Assembly: GCA_003139695.1 (NCBI GenBank)
Contig: PLJM01000021.1
Span: 1 to 56,949 of the forward strand
Origin: Candidatus Dormiibacterota bacterium
GTDB lineage: Bacteria > Chloroflexota > Dormibacteria > Dormibacterales > Dormibacteraceae
Reading direction: 5' to 3'
Length of the DNA stretch: 56,949 nt
In this document: positions 7,686 through 16,071 of the stretch, in pieces
How positions within the stretch are numbered: position 1 is the first letter of the stretch
Layout: every line of letters starts with the position of its first letter
Notes under the pieces: generated by a model
The model's database searches: none
What the model was told of the DNA's origin: nothing
Seen by the model: only the letters and a program-made list of their open reading frames with translations
Program-made: the position numbers and the translations under genes

Positions 7686-8138
7686 ATGGCAACAAAAAAC
7701 TCTGGAGTCCGTCGGATCGTGGTCGGTCTGGACGGCTCTGGGTCGTCGGCGGCCGCTCTTAAGTGGGCGGTGCGAATGGCGAAGGCAATGGGCGCCCAAG
7801 TGACCGCGGTCTACGCGGTCGACGTCCCGACATACTTCCCTCAGCCATATGGCACTCCGGTTCAATTCGACGAGGAGTGGCGCGCCGCTATGAAGTCGGA
7901 TTTCGAAAACAAGTGGTGCAAGCCGCTGAAGGTTTCGGGGGTTCGTTATCGCACCGTGATGGAGGACGGGCGGGCGGCGTCAGTGATCGCCGCGGTGGCC
8001 GACCGCGAGAAAGCCGATGTCGTTATCGTCGGCAGGCGCGGTCGAGGAGGCGTTGCCGAACTCTTGCTAGGAAGCGCGAGCCATGAGCTCGTACTCCACT
8101 CCAAGCGGCCGGTCCTCGTGATCTCGGCGGCGGCCTAG
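7686..8138 (+). CDS. Universal stress protein, single UspA domain
   Basis: This 150-residue UspA-fold protein has the intact ATP-binding signature GRRG, nine residues, GSAS (about 126-142), so it is predicted to bind ATP, unlike the altered tandem protein nearby. The ATG at 7686 follows an AAGGAG Shine-Dalgarno sequence at 7674-7679, one of the clearer ones in the window. Its TAG shares a CTAG palindrome with the stop of the convergent PPOX gene. Its role is probably hypoxia or stress adaptation, inferred from context. Confidence 0.93.
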   Translation: MATKNSGVRRIVVGLDGSGSSAAALKWAVRMAKAMGAQVTAVYAVDVPTYFPQPYGTPVQFDEEWRAAMKSDFENKWCKPLKVSGVRYRTVMEDGRAASVIAAVADREKADVVIVGRRGRGGVAELLLGSASHELVLHSKRPVLVISAAA

Positions 8139-8587
8139 CTCACCGCTGAGGATGCCACTCGAAATCGGCGGCCCGTGATCTTGCTGGGTTCGATCGCTAT
8201 CCGATAGGGCTTCACACCTGGTGCGAGCGGCCAGGCTTCCACAGCGCGAGCGGCCCATGACACGTCGTCGAAGGCATCCGTGGCATCAACGGCGATGCCT
8301 TGCACCATCACGCTCCATCCGACGCCGGAGGAATCGTGCTCGTCGATCTCGAAGCACACTTTCGAGGTGGGCGCATACGACAGCTTGCTGCCGGCGCCGG
8401 TGCGAAGGGTGATGATCCGGCCGCTCATTGCATAGTTGACTGGAAAGATCTGGGGTTGCCCGTCCACGACGATTGCCATCCGACCGAGGGTGTGCCGGTC
8501 AAGGATTTCGAGGCACTCCGCCTCCGGAATCTCCTCCAGCTCAGGCCTCGACTCAGCAACCCCGATTCTCGCTGTGTTGGTACGCAT
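8135..8587 (-). CDS. PPOX-class flavin/F420-binding split-barrel protein
   Basis: This 150-residue protein of the pyridoxamine 5'-phosphate oxidase-like superfamily (Pyridox_ox_2-type split barrel) is expected to bind FMN or F420. LGRMAIVVDGQPQIFPVNY (about 34-52) and the GAGSKL segment (about 64-69) are typical of the cofactor-binding strands. Substrate and reaction cannot be assigned. Its ATG overlaps the upstream DsrE2 stop by one base (TGATG), making it the last gene of the sulfur-trafficking operon. Confidence 0.82.
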   Translation of the reverse strand: MRTNTARIGVAESRPELEEIPEAECLEILDRHTLGRMAIVVDGQPQIFPVNYAMSGRIITLRTGAGSKLSYAPTSKVCFEIDEHDSSGVGWSVMVQGIAVDATDAFDDVSWAARAVEAWPLAPGVKPYRIAIEPSKITGRRFRVASSAVS

Positions 8588-9132
8588 CAGATGAACAGCG
8601 TGATTGCGCCCTGCGCCTGGGCCAGGGCCAGGGTCGCGCCCGCCGGCTCATCCAGGCCGTCGATCAGGTCTTCGCGCTTCAAGCCAAGCAAATCCATGGT
8701 CATCTGGCACGGAATCAGGTGGACGCCCATTTCCTTGGCCACTTCGAGGAGCTCGTGTGGGCTGGCGACGTGGTGCTCCTTTGCAAGGTGGTTCATCATC
8801 GCGGGACCCGCGCCGGCGAAGTTCATCTTGGACAGCTTCAAGTGCTCGTCTCCACCGCGGTTCATCATCGAGAGCATCTTCTGCATCCAGTTCTCGCCTG
8901 TGATGCGGACCTGGTTCTTGACCAGTGGAAACAGTCCCCAGAAAGTGAAGAAGACGGTGGTCTCCTTCCCCATCGCGGCGCCCGTCGTGGCCAGGATCAG
9001 GGTCGGCCACATCTTGTCCAGCTCACCACTCCAGGCGAAGATGACCAGTTTCTCGGCCACCTCCGGCTTCTTCTCGCCCAGCTGCGGTGCTGGTTCCTCA
9101 GTCGGCGCCTTTTCAATGGTTGCGATGCTCAT
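8587..9132 (-). CDS. DsrE2-type sulfurtransferase-like protein (copy 2)
   Basis: This 181-residue DsrE/DsrF/DrsH-like protein has a variable N-terminus (about 1-27) and a core ending in PCQMTMDLLGLKREDLIDG. Cys142 is the likely persulfide-carrying residue. In sulfur-oxidising prokaryotes DsrE2 proteins accept sulfane sulfur together with TusA (established knowledge). Here the gene begins one nucleotide after a TusA-like stop and follows an SQR-like flavoprotein. A second, shorter paralogue lies at the other end of the operon (10790-11206). A methionine-rich stretch at about residues 83-113 may make it membrane-associated. Confidence 0.85.
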   Translation of the reverse strand: MSIATIEKAPTEEPAPQLGEKKPEVAEKLVIFAWSGELDKMWPTLILATTGAAMGKETTVFFTFWGLFPLVKNQVRITGENWMQKMLSMMNRGGDEHLKLSKMNFAGAGPAMMNHLAKEHHVASPHELLEVAKEMGVHLIPCQMTMDLLGLKREDLIDGLDEPAGATLALAQAQGAITLFI

Positions 9133-9133
9133 T

Positions 9134-9379
9134 TCAGATCTCCTTCTTTCTCAGGACGAAGCGAAAGACCCCGCCCTCCTGGCTTGATTCGACGAGAGGG
9201 TTGCCCGTGGCCTGTGCCCAAGCTTTGAAGTCGGGGACGGAACCCGGGTCGGTGGCGAATGCCTCGAGCAGCTGGCCGGGAGCCAGCTCCTTCATGGCCT
9301 TCGCCGTCTTGATGATCGGCATCGGACACGACAGCCCCTTCAAGTCCAGGCTCGTTGCGATCGTCATGCTCATCGCCAT
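9134..9379 (-). CDS. TusA/SirA-like sulfur carrier (copy 2)
   Basis: This 81-residue TusA-fold protein has the hallmark CPMP motif, with Cys18 as the persulfide carrier, in the context LDLKGLSCPMPI. It probably shuttles sulfane sulfur between the flavoprotein and the DsrE2 protein that flank it. Three in-frame ATGs (9379, 9373, 9367) compete; 9379 is chosen because it lies 8 nt after the upstream stop. The C-terminal half (VFRFVLRKK) keeps the family's last strand. Confidence 0.88.
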   Translation of the reverse strand: MAMSMTIATSLDLKGLSCPMPIIKTAKAMKELAPGQLLEAFATDPGSVPDFKAWAQATGNPLVESSQEGGVFRFVLRKKEI

Positions 9380-9387
9380 CTCGTGTG

Positions 9388-10524
9388 TCACGGCAACCGC
9401 CCTTGGGGGACGGTGTGCCAGTAAGTCTTGTTGAAAAGAGCCTTGGCCCAGTGCCAGCGGCGAGCCGGCGTGGGTGAAACCGGAGGGTGGTCGTAATCGA
9501 AGCTGATCGTGGTGGCCTGACCCCGGCCCGTCTCCAGGAAGCACATGACCTTTCCGTCATAGACATGTGCGGGAGGCGCTTCTCCTTTCACTTCGGCCAC
9601 GATCTCCGCCGCCGCGATAGTGGCCTCGTAGTGCGCCACCGAACCGCTCTTGGAGATCGGGATATTGGTCGCGTCCCCGATCGCCCAGATGTTCTCCAAC
9701 TTCGAATGCTTCAAGGTGTTCTTGTCGACCGGAACCCAACCCCGCTCGTCTCCGAGGCCCGAGTCCTCGATCACCTTCTGGCCGCGGTGCGGTGGCACCA
9801 GCACCAGCAGGTCGTAGGCAACGGTCTCACCTTCGAGCGAGCTGACGGTCTTGGCTGCAGGATCGACGGACTCGACGTTGAAGAAGCCTGTCAGCTCGAT
9901 GCCGCGCTCAGCCAGAATCGGCTGCACCAGCTTGGATGTCGCCTCGATGGTGAATGCTCGGTTGAGCGGAGACAGCAGCTTGATCTCCGTCTTGTCCCGG
10001 ATACCCCTGGCCCTTAGATAGTCATCGAGCAGGAAGGCGAACTCCACCGGGGCGGGAGGGCACTTGTAGGGGATGCCGGCTACACCAATGACGATGGTTC
10101 CGCCTGCAAACGCTTTCAGTGCCTCGAAAAGCCGACTTGCTCCATCCATGGTGTAGAAGTCATGTGCGTCTGTTGCCCCCGGGACTTCGTCCATCAGGGT
10201 GCGGCTGCCCGTAGCCAGCAGCAGCTGGTCGTAACGCAGAGTCCGTCCCGATTCGAGCTGCACCTTCCGGGCGACCGGATCGACCCGGGTGGCGCGATCG
10301 ATGACCAGCGACACGTCGTGGTGGAGCAGTTTTGCCTCCGGGCGCCGGAGCGCCGACGGCAGCTCCTGGCCTACGGCGACGTACAGGAATCCGGGTTGGT
10401 ACACGTGAATTCCGGTGGCATCAACCACCGCGACGTGCGCGCTTCCCGAGCTGTGCTTTGCCACCAGGTTGGCGAGGATCGTCCCTCCGACACCGCCGCC
10501 GAGAATCACGACTTCAGCAGCCAT
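9388..10524 (-). CDS. SQR-like FAD-dependent oxidoreductase
   Basis: This 378-residue two-dinucleotide-binding-domain flavoprotein is closest to sulfide:quinone oxidoreductases. The FAD Rossmann motif is GGGVGG (9-14), the second FAD segment is AIGDATN (281-287), and redox cysteines are Cys155 in YKCPPAPVEF and Cys328 in VMCFLETG. No other cysteine is visible, so the third cysteine of classical SQRs is absent, as in some SQR subgroups. It is expected at the inner membrane face, oxidising sulfide and passing sulfane sulfur onward. It is flanked on both sides by TusA-like and DsrE2-like genes in one transcription unit. Other persulfide-reactive flavoproteins are an alternative. Confidence 0.85.
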   Translation of the reverse strand: MAAEVVILGGGVGGTILANLVAKHSSGSAHVAVVDATGIHVYQPGFLYVAVGQELPSALRRPEAKLLHHDVSLVIDRATRVDPVARKVQLESGRTLRYDQLLLATGSRTLMDEVPGATDAHDFYTMDGASRLFEALKAFAGGTIVIGVAGIPYKCPPAPVEFAFLLDDYLRARGIRDKTEIKLLSPLNRAFTIEATSKLVQPILAERGIELTGFFNVESVDPAAKTVSSLEGETVAYDLLVLVPPHRGQKVIEDSGLGDERGWVPVDKNTLKHSKLENIWAIGDATNIPISKSGSVAHYEATIAAAEIVAEVKGEAPPAHVYDGKVMCFLETGRGQATTISFDYDHPPVSPTPARRWHWAKALFNKTYWHTVPQGRLP

Positions 10525-10527
10525 GTC

Positions 10528-10779
10528 TCACCTTGCCTTCCGCACGATGAAGTGCGTATATCCGTTGTCTTGGACCACCTCAACAAGGTCGTGCCTGGCC
10601 TTGGTCAGCCAGGCGGGGATATCGGTCTTGGAGCCCTCGTCGCTCGAGAGGACCTCGAAGACCTGACCGACCTGGCCCTGGCGGATGGCCCCGATCAGGT
10701 TCATCAGGGGACCGGGGCATGCCATCCCTCGGGCGTCGATCGTCTTGTCGATCTGCAGCTTGCTCATTAATGTGCTCAT
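10528..10779 (-). CDS. TusA/SirA-like sulfur carrier (copy 1)
   Basis: This 83-residue TusA-family protein has a CPGP motif (Cys21) in IDARGMACPGPLMN and ends IVRKAR like its paralogue at 9134. The ATG at 10779 is supported by an AAGGAGG Shine-Dalgarno sequence at 10785-10791, overlapping the end of the preceding DsrE2 gene. The SQR-like gene follows after 3 nt. Confidence 0.9.
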   Translation of the reverse strand: MSTLMSKLQIDKTIDARGMACPGPLMNLIGAIRQGQVGQVFEVLSSDEGSKTDIPAWLTKARHDLVEVVQDNGYTHFIVRKAR

Positions 10780-10789
10780 TTCGGCCTCC

Positions 10790-11206
10790 TTAGATGAATA
10801 CGACCTGGCCATCCGACACCGAGGCCATGAAGGCCGCGACTCCCTCGATGCCATCCACCATCGGGTCCAGGTCTTCACGCCCGATACCGAACATGTCCAT
10901 CGAGAGTGCGCACGCCTGGATGTTCACCTCGCCGACGTCCTTGGCCTGCTTGAGGAGCTCGCTCCAGTGCTGCCCCTTGTGCCCCCGGATGATCGGAGCC
11001 TGTGACTCGGTCGCCTCGGGCGAAATTGCATGGTCGGCCTTGACCTTGCCAACCCGAAAAGCATCGAGGGCGTAGTACTGCAGGAAGAGGTTGACCGGCC
11101 GGCCCATGACCGCTGCTCCCACCGCCAGCACTGCCGCCGCAGTCAGCTTGTCATCGGTCCCGGAGAACATCACGAGAGAGAGCGGCTTGTCTTTTTCGTC
11201 GACCAA
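10790..11206 (-). CDS. DsrE2-type sulfurtransferase-like protein (copy 1)
   Basis: This 138-residue DsrE/F-like protein has a predicted active Cys99 in IQACALSMDMFGIGREDL, which aligns with the cysteine region of the paralogue at 8587. It is shorter, lacking the N-terminal extension and the methionine-rich insert. TTG at 11206 is chosen as start because GGGAGGT precedes it by about 7 nt and the frame upstream is low-complexity and unlike the family. It is the promoter-proximal gene of the six-gene operon, which it shares with two TusA-like proteins, the SQR-like enzyme, the second DsrE2 protein and the PPOX protein. Confidence 0.82.
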   Translation of the reverse strand: MVDEKDKPLSLVMFSGTDDKLTAAAVLAVGAAVMGRPVNLFLQYYALDAFRVGKVKADHAISPEATESQAPIIRGHKGQHWSELLKQAKDVGEVNIQACALSMDMFGIGREDLDPMVDGIEGVAAFMASVSDGQVVFI

Positions 11207-11474
11207 CAGGGTTACCTCCCTTGGTACGAGTCCACTGACAAGAGCTTCAGGGCGGGAGCCTGCTGGGGGTAGAGGCGAGGGGCCCGGGCGCAAAGGGCCA
11301 CATGACCTGGAGCAGTTACACGGCCTCAGATCACGATTCCAAAAGGGGCCGCTGCCTTGACCCGATGGTCCTTCGAACCTCAGGCCGAAAGACACCTGTC
11401 GAGGCGCAGATGCACGCTCAAGCTATGAGTGATGCTTCTCCAAATGCGTTCTGCGCGAGGCGGGGTGTCCGAAC

Positions 11475-11930
11475 TTGGCTAATCCGGCACCTGATGCGCG
11501 GCAGGCTCGGCCGCCCAGGGTCGCTGGAGCGATCGCGGCGGTCGGCTTCCTCATCGTCGCCGGGTATCAGGTGCTGCTTGCCCTTGGCATAGCCTTTAGC
11601 GGCGCGGCGTGGGGTGGCGCGACGCTGACGCCAACGCTGCGGCTCGCCAGTGCGGTCTCCGCGATCGTTCTCGTCCTGGCCGCCTTCATCGTCTTCGGGC
11701 GAGCTGGGTACTGGGGACCGCGGGTGCCGACCGCCATCTTCCGATGGGGCACGTGGGTCCTGGTCGGCGGGATGGCGCTCAGCGCTCTCGCCAACTTTGC
11801 CTCACCAACCGTCGGCGAGCGATTCTTCCTCGGCCCGTCGGCACTGCTCCTGGCGTTCCTCTGCTTCGCCGCCACGCGCATACCCGGGCGACGGCGCACG
11901 ACCGCAGCACCCACTGTCAACTCTGCGTGA
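11475..11930 (+). CDS. Small membrane protein of unknown function
   Basis: This 151-residue protein has four predicted transmembrane segments (about residues 17-43, 55-73, 88-108 and 119-132) and short basic termini. No family is recognised. The start is probably TTG at 11475; there is no strong ribosome-binding site. It is isolated between the divergent sulfur operon and tRNA-Thr. The hydrophobic periodicity and strand-appropriate codon use argue for a real gene. Confidence 0.6.
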   Translation: MANPAPDARQARPPRVAGAIAAVGFLIVAGYQVLLALGIAFSGAAWGGATLTPTLRLASAVSAIVLVLAAFIVFGRAGYWGPRVPTAIFRWGTWVLVGGMALSALANFASPTVGERFFLGPSALLLAFLCFAATRIPGRRRTTAAPTVNSA

Positions 11931-12108
11931 AAAAGTCGAGCGCACTACCTACACATTCATTCACGATTTCGCATCGGGCCTGATCGCACTCTAAGAGCAC
12001 GACGAGGCGCTTGGTGAGGTCTGGCACGTACCGAGCGCGGAGACCGTTACCACGACAAATCGACTTGAGCCTACCTAGAGAGGGCTTGCGCTAACCTTCC
12101 GAGAAGAC

Positions 12109-12184
12109 GCCGGCATAGCTCAATTGGCAGAGCAGCTGTTTTGTAAACAGCAGGTTACGGGTTCGATTCCTGTTGCCGGCTCCA
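12109..12184 (+). tRNA. tRNA-Thr (anticodon UGU)
   Basis: A full cloverleaf can be drawn. The acceptor is GCCGGCA/TGCCGGC, the D-arm GCTC/GAGC, the anticodon arm GCTGT/ACAGC with loop TTTGTAA (anticodon TGT), and the T-arm ACGGG/CCTGT around TTCGATT. Discriminator T is followed by an encoded CCA. Confidence 0.97.
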
Positions 12185-12217
12185 ACCTCGGCCGGCGATT
12201 GAATCAGGAGGGTGTTT

Positions 12218-12682
12218 GTGGACGCTCAGGAACGTAAGGCCTTGATCCGGCGGTATCGGGAGGGGCACAGCGCCGTGGTTGAGGCGCTTAAAGGTCTGAC
12301 GGACGAGGAGCTCGATCGCTCCGCCAGCGATGAGTGGACGCCCCGGATGATCGCTCACCACCTCGCCGACAGCGAGATGACCTCGGCAATCAGGCTCCGG
12401 AGACTGGTCGCCGAGGACGGCCCCGTGATCAGCGGCTACGACGAGGTCGCGTTCGCCAAGAAGCTCACCTCTGATCGCCCGATCGAGCCTTCCCTCGAAG
12501 CGATGCGCTGGGCGCGCGAGTCCACGGCGCAGATCCTGGAGCGGCTCACCGAAGAGGATTGGCTGAGGGCGGGAACCCACAGCGAGCGCAGCCGCTACTC
12601 GGTGGAGGACTGGCTCACCATCTATGCCAGCCACGGGCACGATCACGCCAAGCAGATCGAGCGCTCGCGAGGGCGATCGTAA
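12218..12682 (+). CDS. DinB-like four-helix metalloprotein
   Basis: This 154-residue protein of the DinB/YfiT-like fold often carries a divalent metal in members acting as thiol-dependent transferases. Histidines placed as in the family are His47/His48 in MIAHHLADSE and the SHGHDHAKQI cluster (139-143). GTG at 12218 is preferred because AGGAGG at 12206-12211 sits 6 nt upstream. The stop overlaps the dipeptidase start (TAATG), so the two are translationally coupled. Substrate is unknown. Confidence 0.85.
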   Translation: MDAQERKALIRRYREGHSAVVEALKGLTDEELDRSASDEWTPRMIAHHLADSEMTSAIRLRRLVAEDGPVISGYDEVAFAKKLTSDRPIEPSLEAMRWARESTAQILERLTEEDWLRAGTHSERSRYSVEDWLTIYASHGHDHAKQIERSRGRS

Positions 12683-14070
12683 TGGCCAATACACACGCCC
12701 TTAGAGACGCCGCCCTGGCGAAGGCGAAGGCATCCCGCGACGCCGACCTCGCCGACCTCGTGGAAGAGCTTCGTATCCCGTCGGTCAGCACCTTGCCCGA
12801 ACGGCGGGACGACTGCATCCGTAACGCGGAGTGGCTGCGGGATCGCATGGTCGCGCTGGGAATGAAGGTCGAGATCGTCGACGTCATCAAGGATGGCAAC
12901 CCGGTGGTGGTCGCGGATTGGAACGGACGCCCAGGGAAACCCCACCTCACCATCTACGGCCACTACGACGTGCAGCCGCCCGACCCAATGGACGAATGGA
13001 AGTCGCCACCTTTCGAGCCTGAGGTTCGCAACGGTCACCTCTATGCACGAGGGTGCGCCGACAACAAGGGCAACCACATGGCCACGCTCAAGGCGGTCGA
13101 GCACCTTTTCGCCGCGGGTGGACCACCGGTCAACCTCCGCTTCCTGATCGAAGGTGAGGAAGAGGTCAGCGGCGAGTCCTTGAAGCGATACCTGCGCGCG
13201 AACGGCTCAAAGCTCAAGACGGACTCGGTCTTGATCTGGGATGGCGGCTTCGACGAGGCCGACAACCCCACCCTTGGCACCGCTCTCCGCGGCATCCTTT
13301 ATGTGGAGCTTCATGCCAGCGGCGCCGCAGTCGACCTGCATTCCGGAATGTACGGCGGCGTGGCGCCCAACCCCATCAACACCCTGGCTCTTGTCCTCGG
13401 GGAGCTAAAGGATCGCAATGGACACATCACCATTCCGGGCTTTTACGACGACGTGCGCCGGCCCAGCGACGAAGAGTTGGCGGATTGGAAGAAGAAAGAC
13501 GAGCACTACGTCCGAATGATTCAAAAGGTGACGGGAGCGCGTGCGTTGGAGGGTGAATCAGGTTTTCTCGGAATCGAGCGAACCGGCAGCCGGCCGACAC
13601 TGGATGCCAACGGCATCATTGGGGGATTCACCGGCGTCGGGGAGAAGACTGTGATTCCCGCACGTGCGATGGCAAAGGTCAGCATGCGGCTGGTACCCGA
13701 CCAGGACTGGAAGGCGATCCTGTCGTCCCTGGAGAAATACGTCAACACGCTCACGACGCCAGGAGTGGAGATCAAGGTCAAGCTACTCGGCTCAGCCCCG
13801 CCTGTAGTGTGCGACGTCAATCACTCCGCTGCCAACGCGCTCCGATCCGCTTATAGCGAGGCCTTCGGCAAGGAGACAGCTCTTGTTCGAAGCGGTGGCT
13901 CGATCCCGGTATCGCTGGACTTTCAAGAGGCGGTCGGTGCGCCGTTGATGATCAGCGGGATCCCGCAGGCTGACGACGCCGTCCACTCACCGAACGAGCA
14001 CCTGGCAATCGACCACTACCACACAGGCATCGAGGCGATCATTCGCTTCATCTGCAAGTTGGGCGAGTGA
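12682..14070 (+). CDS. M20-family metallopeptidase (dipeptidase-like)
   Basis: This 462-residue di-zinc peptidase of the M20 (carnosinase/CNDP-like) family is cytosolic and expected to hydrolyse dipeptides or related amides. Metal and catalytic residues are visible: HYD with His94 and Asp96, Asp127 in CADNKGN, the catalytic glutamate pair in EGEEEVSGE (about 158-161), the aspartate of IWDGG, and the C-terminal histidine in HSPNEHL. The lid/dimerisation domain spans about 190-330. The ATG at 12682 overlaps the DinB-like stop by one base. Confidence 0.92.
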   Translation: MANTHALRDAALAKAKASRDADLADLVEELRIPSVSTLPERRDDCIRNAEWLRDRMVALGMKVEIVDVIKDGNPVVVADWNGRPGKPHLTIYGHYDVQPPDPMDEWKSPPFEPEVRNGHLYARGCADNKGNHMATLKAVEHLFAAGGPPVNLRFLIEGEEEVSGESLKRYLRANGSKLKTDSVLIWDGGFDEADNPTLGTALRGILYVELHASGAAVDLHSGMYGGVAPNPINTLALVLGELKDRNGHITIPGFYDDVRRPSDEELADWKKKDEHYVRMIQKVTGARALEGESGFLGIERTGSRPTLDANGIIGGFTGVGEKTVIPARAMAKVSMRLVPDQDWKAILSSLEKYVNTLTTPGVEIKVKLLGSAPPVVCDVNHSAANALRSAYSEAFGKETALVRSGGSIPVSLDFQEAVGAPLMISGIPQADDAVHSPNEHLAIDHYHTGIEAIIRFICKLGE

Positions 14071-14077
14071 GCGGTTC

Positions 14078-14500
14078 CTAGGCCGACTTGGCTCTCTGCT
14101 GCAGATCCGCCACGCGCGCGACCCAATAACCGAGGCGCTGGCGGAACCTTTCGGCCTGGGCGACAACGACAGGAACGTTAGTGAGCTCGACCTCGCGTCG
14201 AGCTGTATCCGATTGGGTCAGCATCAGCTCGCGGATGCGCGCCAGCACCTTCTCCTCCATCGCGAGGATCTCCGTGTAGACCTCGCTCCAGTAGACGGCC
14301 TGTTGCAGGTTCGCATCGCCTGGTACGCCTTCGCCGTCCATTCGCTTTGTCCAGTCGCCACCGCGCTCGGCTGCATCCACGTCTGGTCGATCCCTTTTGC
14401 TCAGAGTTTTAGCCATCTTTCGTACGTTGTACGGGCCTTGCCGTAAGAAGTTCAGCAACAAACGCTCCCCTTGTTGGTTCCAATTTGTTCCGTGAGACAT
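14078..14500 (-). CDS. Helical protein paralogous to the N-terminal domain of the divergent regulator
   Basis: This 140-residue protein belongs to no family I recognise. Its N-terminus (about 10-38) is a short helical, basic segment that may be DNA-binding. The remainder (about 66-135) aligns almost without gaps with residues 24-92 of the divergently encoded winged-helix protein: WSEVYTEIL against WMSIYADLL and RLGYWVARVADLQ against RLDLWYKRIWDLQ, with nearly equal spacing (52 and 51 residues). It has no winged helix. The pair could form heterodimers, one member modulating the other; that is inference. The ATG at 14500 follows a TTCTAT -10 candidate by 5 nt. Confidence 0.7.
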   Translation of the reverse strand: MSHGTNWNQQGERLLLNFLRQGPYNVRKMAKTLSKRDRPDVDAAERGGDWTKRMDGEGVPGDANLQQAVYWSEVYTEILAMEEKVLARIRELMLTQSDTARREVELTNVPVVVAQAERFRQRLGYWVARVADLQQRAKSA

Positions 14501-14514
14501 TGCACATAGAACAA
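14485..14514. promoter_or_regulatory. Inverted repeat TTGTTC-N18-GAACAA across the divergent promoter
   Basis: Two perfect 6-bp arms (14485-14490 and 14509-14514) are separated by 18 bp. They overlap the start codon of the minus gene and the -35 region of the plus gene. The position suits autoregulation by the winged-helix protein; no known box is matched. Confidence 0.35.
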
Positions 14515-14529
14515 TCGCTGTTTTAGAAT
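14500..14529 (+). promoter_or_regulatory. Predicted promoter of the winged-helix gene
   Basis: TTGCAC (14500-14505), 18 nt, then TAGAAT (14524-14529) is a good sigma-70-type promoter. The ATG at 14538 lies 8 nt downstream with no Shine-Dalgarno sequence, so the transcript is probably leaderless. Confidence 0.6.
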
Positions 14530-14537
14530 CGGCTGAA

Positions 14538-15092
14538 ATGGCACCTCCTACCAGGGTGCGGGCGGGGCGTCCCCTCGAGGGTGAGGACCTCAAGACCACT
14601 CACTGGGAAGACGCCCGGCACTGGATGAGCATTTACGCCGACCTGCTCGAGTTCAAGCGGGGCTTGCTGGATCGAGTCGAGCGGGACGTAGCGGCCCTGC
14701 GGCCGGAGGCTCGGAAAGCAGCGATGGTCGACCTACGGATAATCGACGATCAGATGCAGGGCTACCAGAGGCGTCTCGACCTCTGGTACAAGCGCATCTG
14801 GGATCTTCAGGGCTTGTGGCTTGACCCGACCGGGCGGATGATCAGGCACGAGGGCCAAAGCATCTCACTGACGAAGCGCGAGTTCCAGCTACTTCAGTTC
14901 CTTCTGACTCACCCCCACCGGTACTTCACGACCACCCAGATCCTTGGACAGGCTTGGGCCGATCCGGCGCTCTTCCCTGAAGAGGTACGCAACTACATCA
15001 GGCGGCTTCGCAAGATCCTTATCGACCTTGCGATTCCCGTCGATATCGTCAACAAGCCTGGGCGCGGCTACTCGCTGATCTTCCGCCCCTGA
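14538..15092 (+). CDS. Winged-helix protein with OmpR-type C-terminal domain and novel helical N-terminal domain
   Basis: This 184-residue protein has a C-terminal half (about 98-184) that is an OmpR/PhoB-type winged helix: FQLLQFLLTHPHRYFTTTQIL, VRNYIRRLRKIL and the wing motif NKPGRGYSL. There is no receiver domain. Instead residues 24-92 form a helical segment homologous to the divergently encoded 140-residue protein. It is therefore probably a DNA-binding regulator whose activity is set by protein contacts rather than phosphorylation. The spacer between the genes carries an inverted repeat and a leaderless-type promoter. The target genes are unknown beyond probable autoregulation. Confidence 0.82.
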   Translation: MAPPTRVRAGRPLEGEDLKTTHWEDARHWMSIYADLLEFKRGLLDRVERDVAALRPEARKAAMVDLRIIDDQMQGYQRRLDLWYKRIWDLQGLWLDPTGRMIRHEGQSISLTKREFQLLQFLLTHPHRYFTTTQILGQAWADPALFPEEVRNYIRRLRKILIDLAIPVDIVNKPGRGYSLIFRP

Positions 15093-15365
15093 TTGGATAG
15101 ATAGGTACAGGGCGGGGCATCGCCCACCCGAACCTGGCGTCCAGCTGGTGCTGGAGTGCCCTCGATTGTCGGCGGGGCCAAAGGCTTATGTCAACCAACC
15201 CTTGGATGGCGGCCATGGCCGGGTGTTGTCCGCCAATATGATCGTCCGCCCGAGCGCGTGTTCGTAGACGTCGCCCACCGCGAAGTTTTCGAAGAAACGG
15301 CCGTGCCAGCCCTTTTTGACAGTCATCGCTCGCCGCTACCCGCCGTGATCATGGCATGGCCTCGG

Positions 15366-16071
15366 TCAGAGCCCAAGGTAGGCCCGGCGCACGCCAGGAT
15401 CGTCTTTCACGTCGGTAGCGTCTCCGCTCAGCGCGACCCGTCCGTTCTCGAGCACGTAGGCGCGATTCGCCACGTCCAGCGCCACGAGCACATCCTGCTC
15501 GACGAGGATCATCGCCGTGCCCTCGCGGTTGATCTGCTGGACCACGTCGATCAGGCGGTCGACGACCTTGGGGGCGAGACCGAGCGACAACTCGTCGACC
15601 ATCAGCAGCTTTGGCCGGCCCATCATGCCCCGCCCGATCGCGACCATCTGCTGCTCCCCACCCGAAAGCGTGCCCGCCTCGCGGGACAACTTGTCCTTGA
15701 GCGCAGGCAGGCGGTCGAGCACTCGCGCAAGGTCGTCGCCAACCTCCCGATCCCGCCGCAGGTAAGCGCCGAGGACCAGGTTCTTCTCGACCGACATCGT
15801 CCCAAACAGACGGCGGCCCTGCGGCACGTGGGCGACCCCCTTCCGGACGAAGACTTCGGGACGAGCGTTTGTGACGTCCTCGCCGGCAAGAGTGATAGTC
15901 CCCGAGGTGGCACGGACCAGGCCGCTCAGGACGCCAAGCAGCGTGGACTTCCCCGCGCCGTTCGCGCCGACGAGGGCGATCAGCTCGGCCGGGCCGACGT
16001 CAAGATCGATCCCGAACAGTACGGGCCCGGCGTCGTAACCGGCCGTCAGCCCGCGGACTTTGAGCAGCGGC

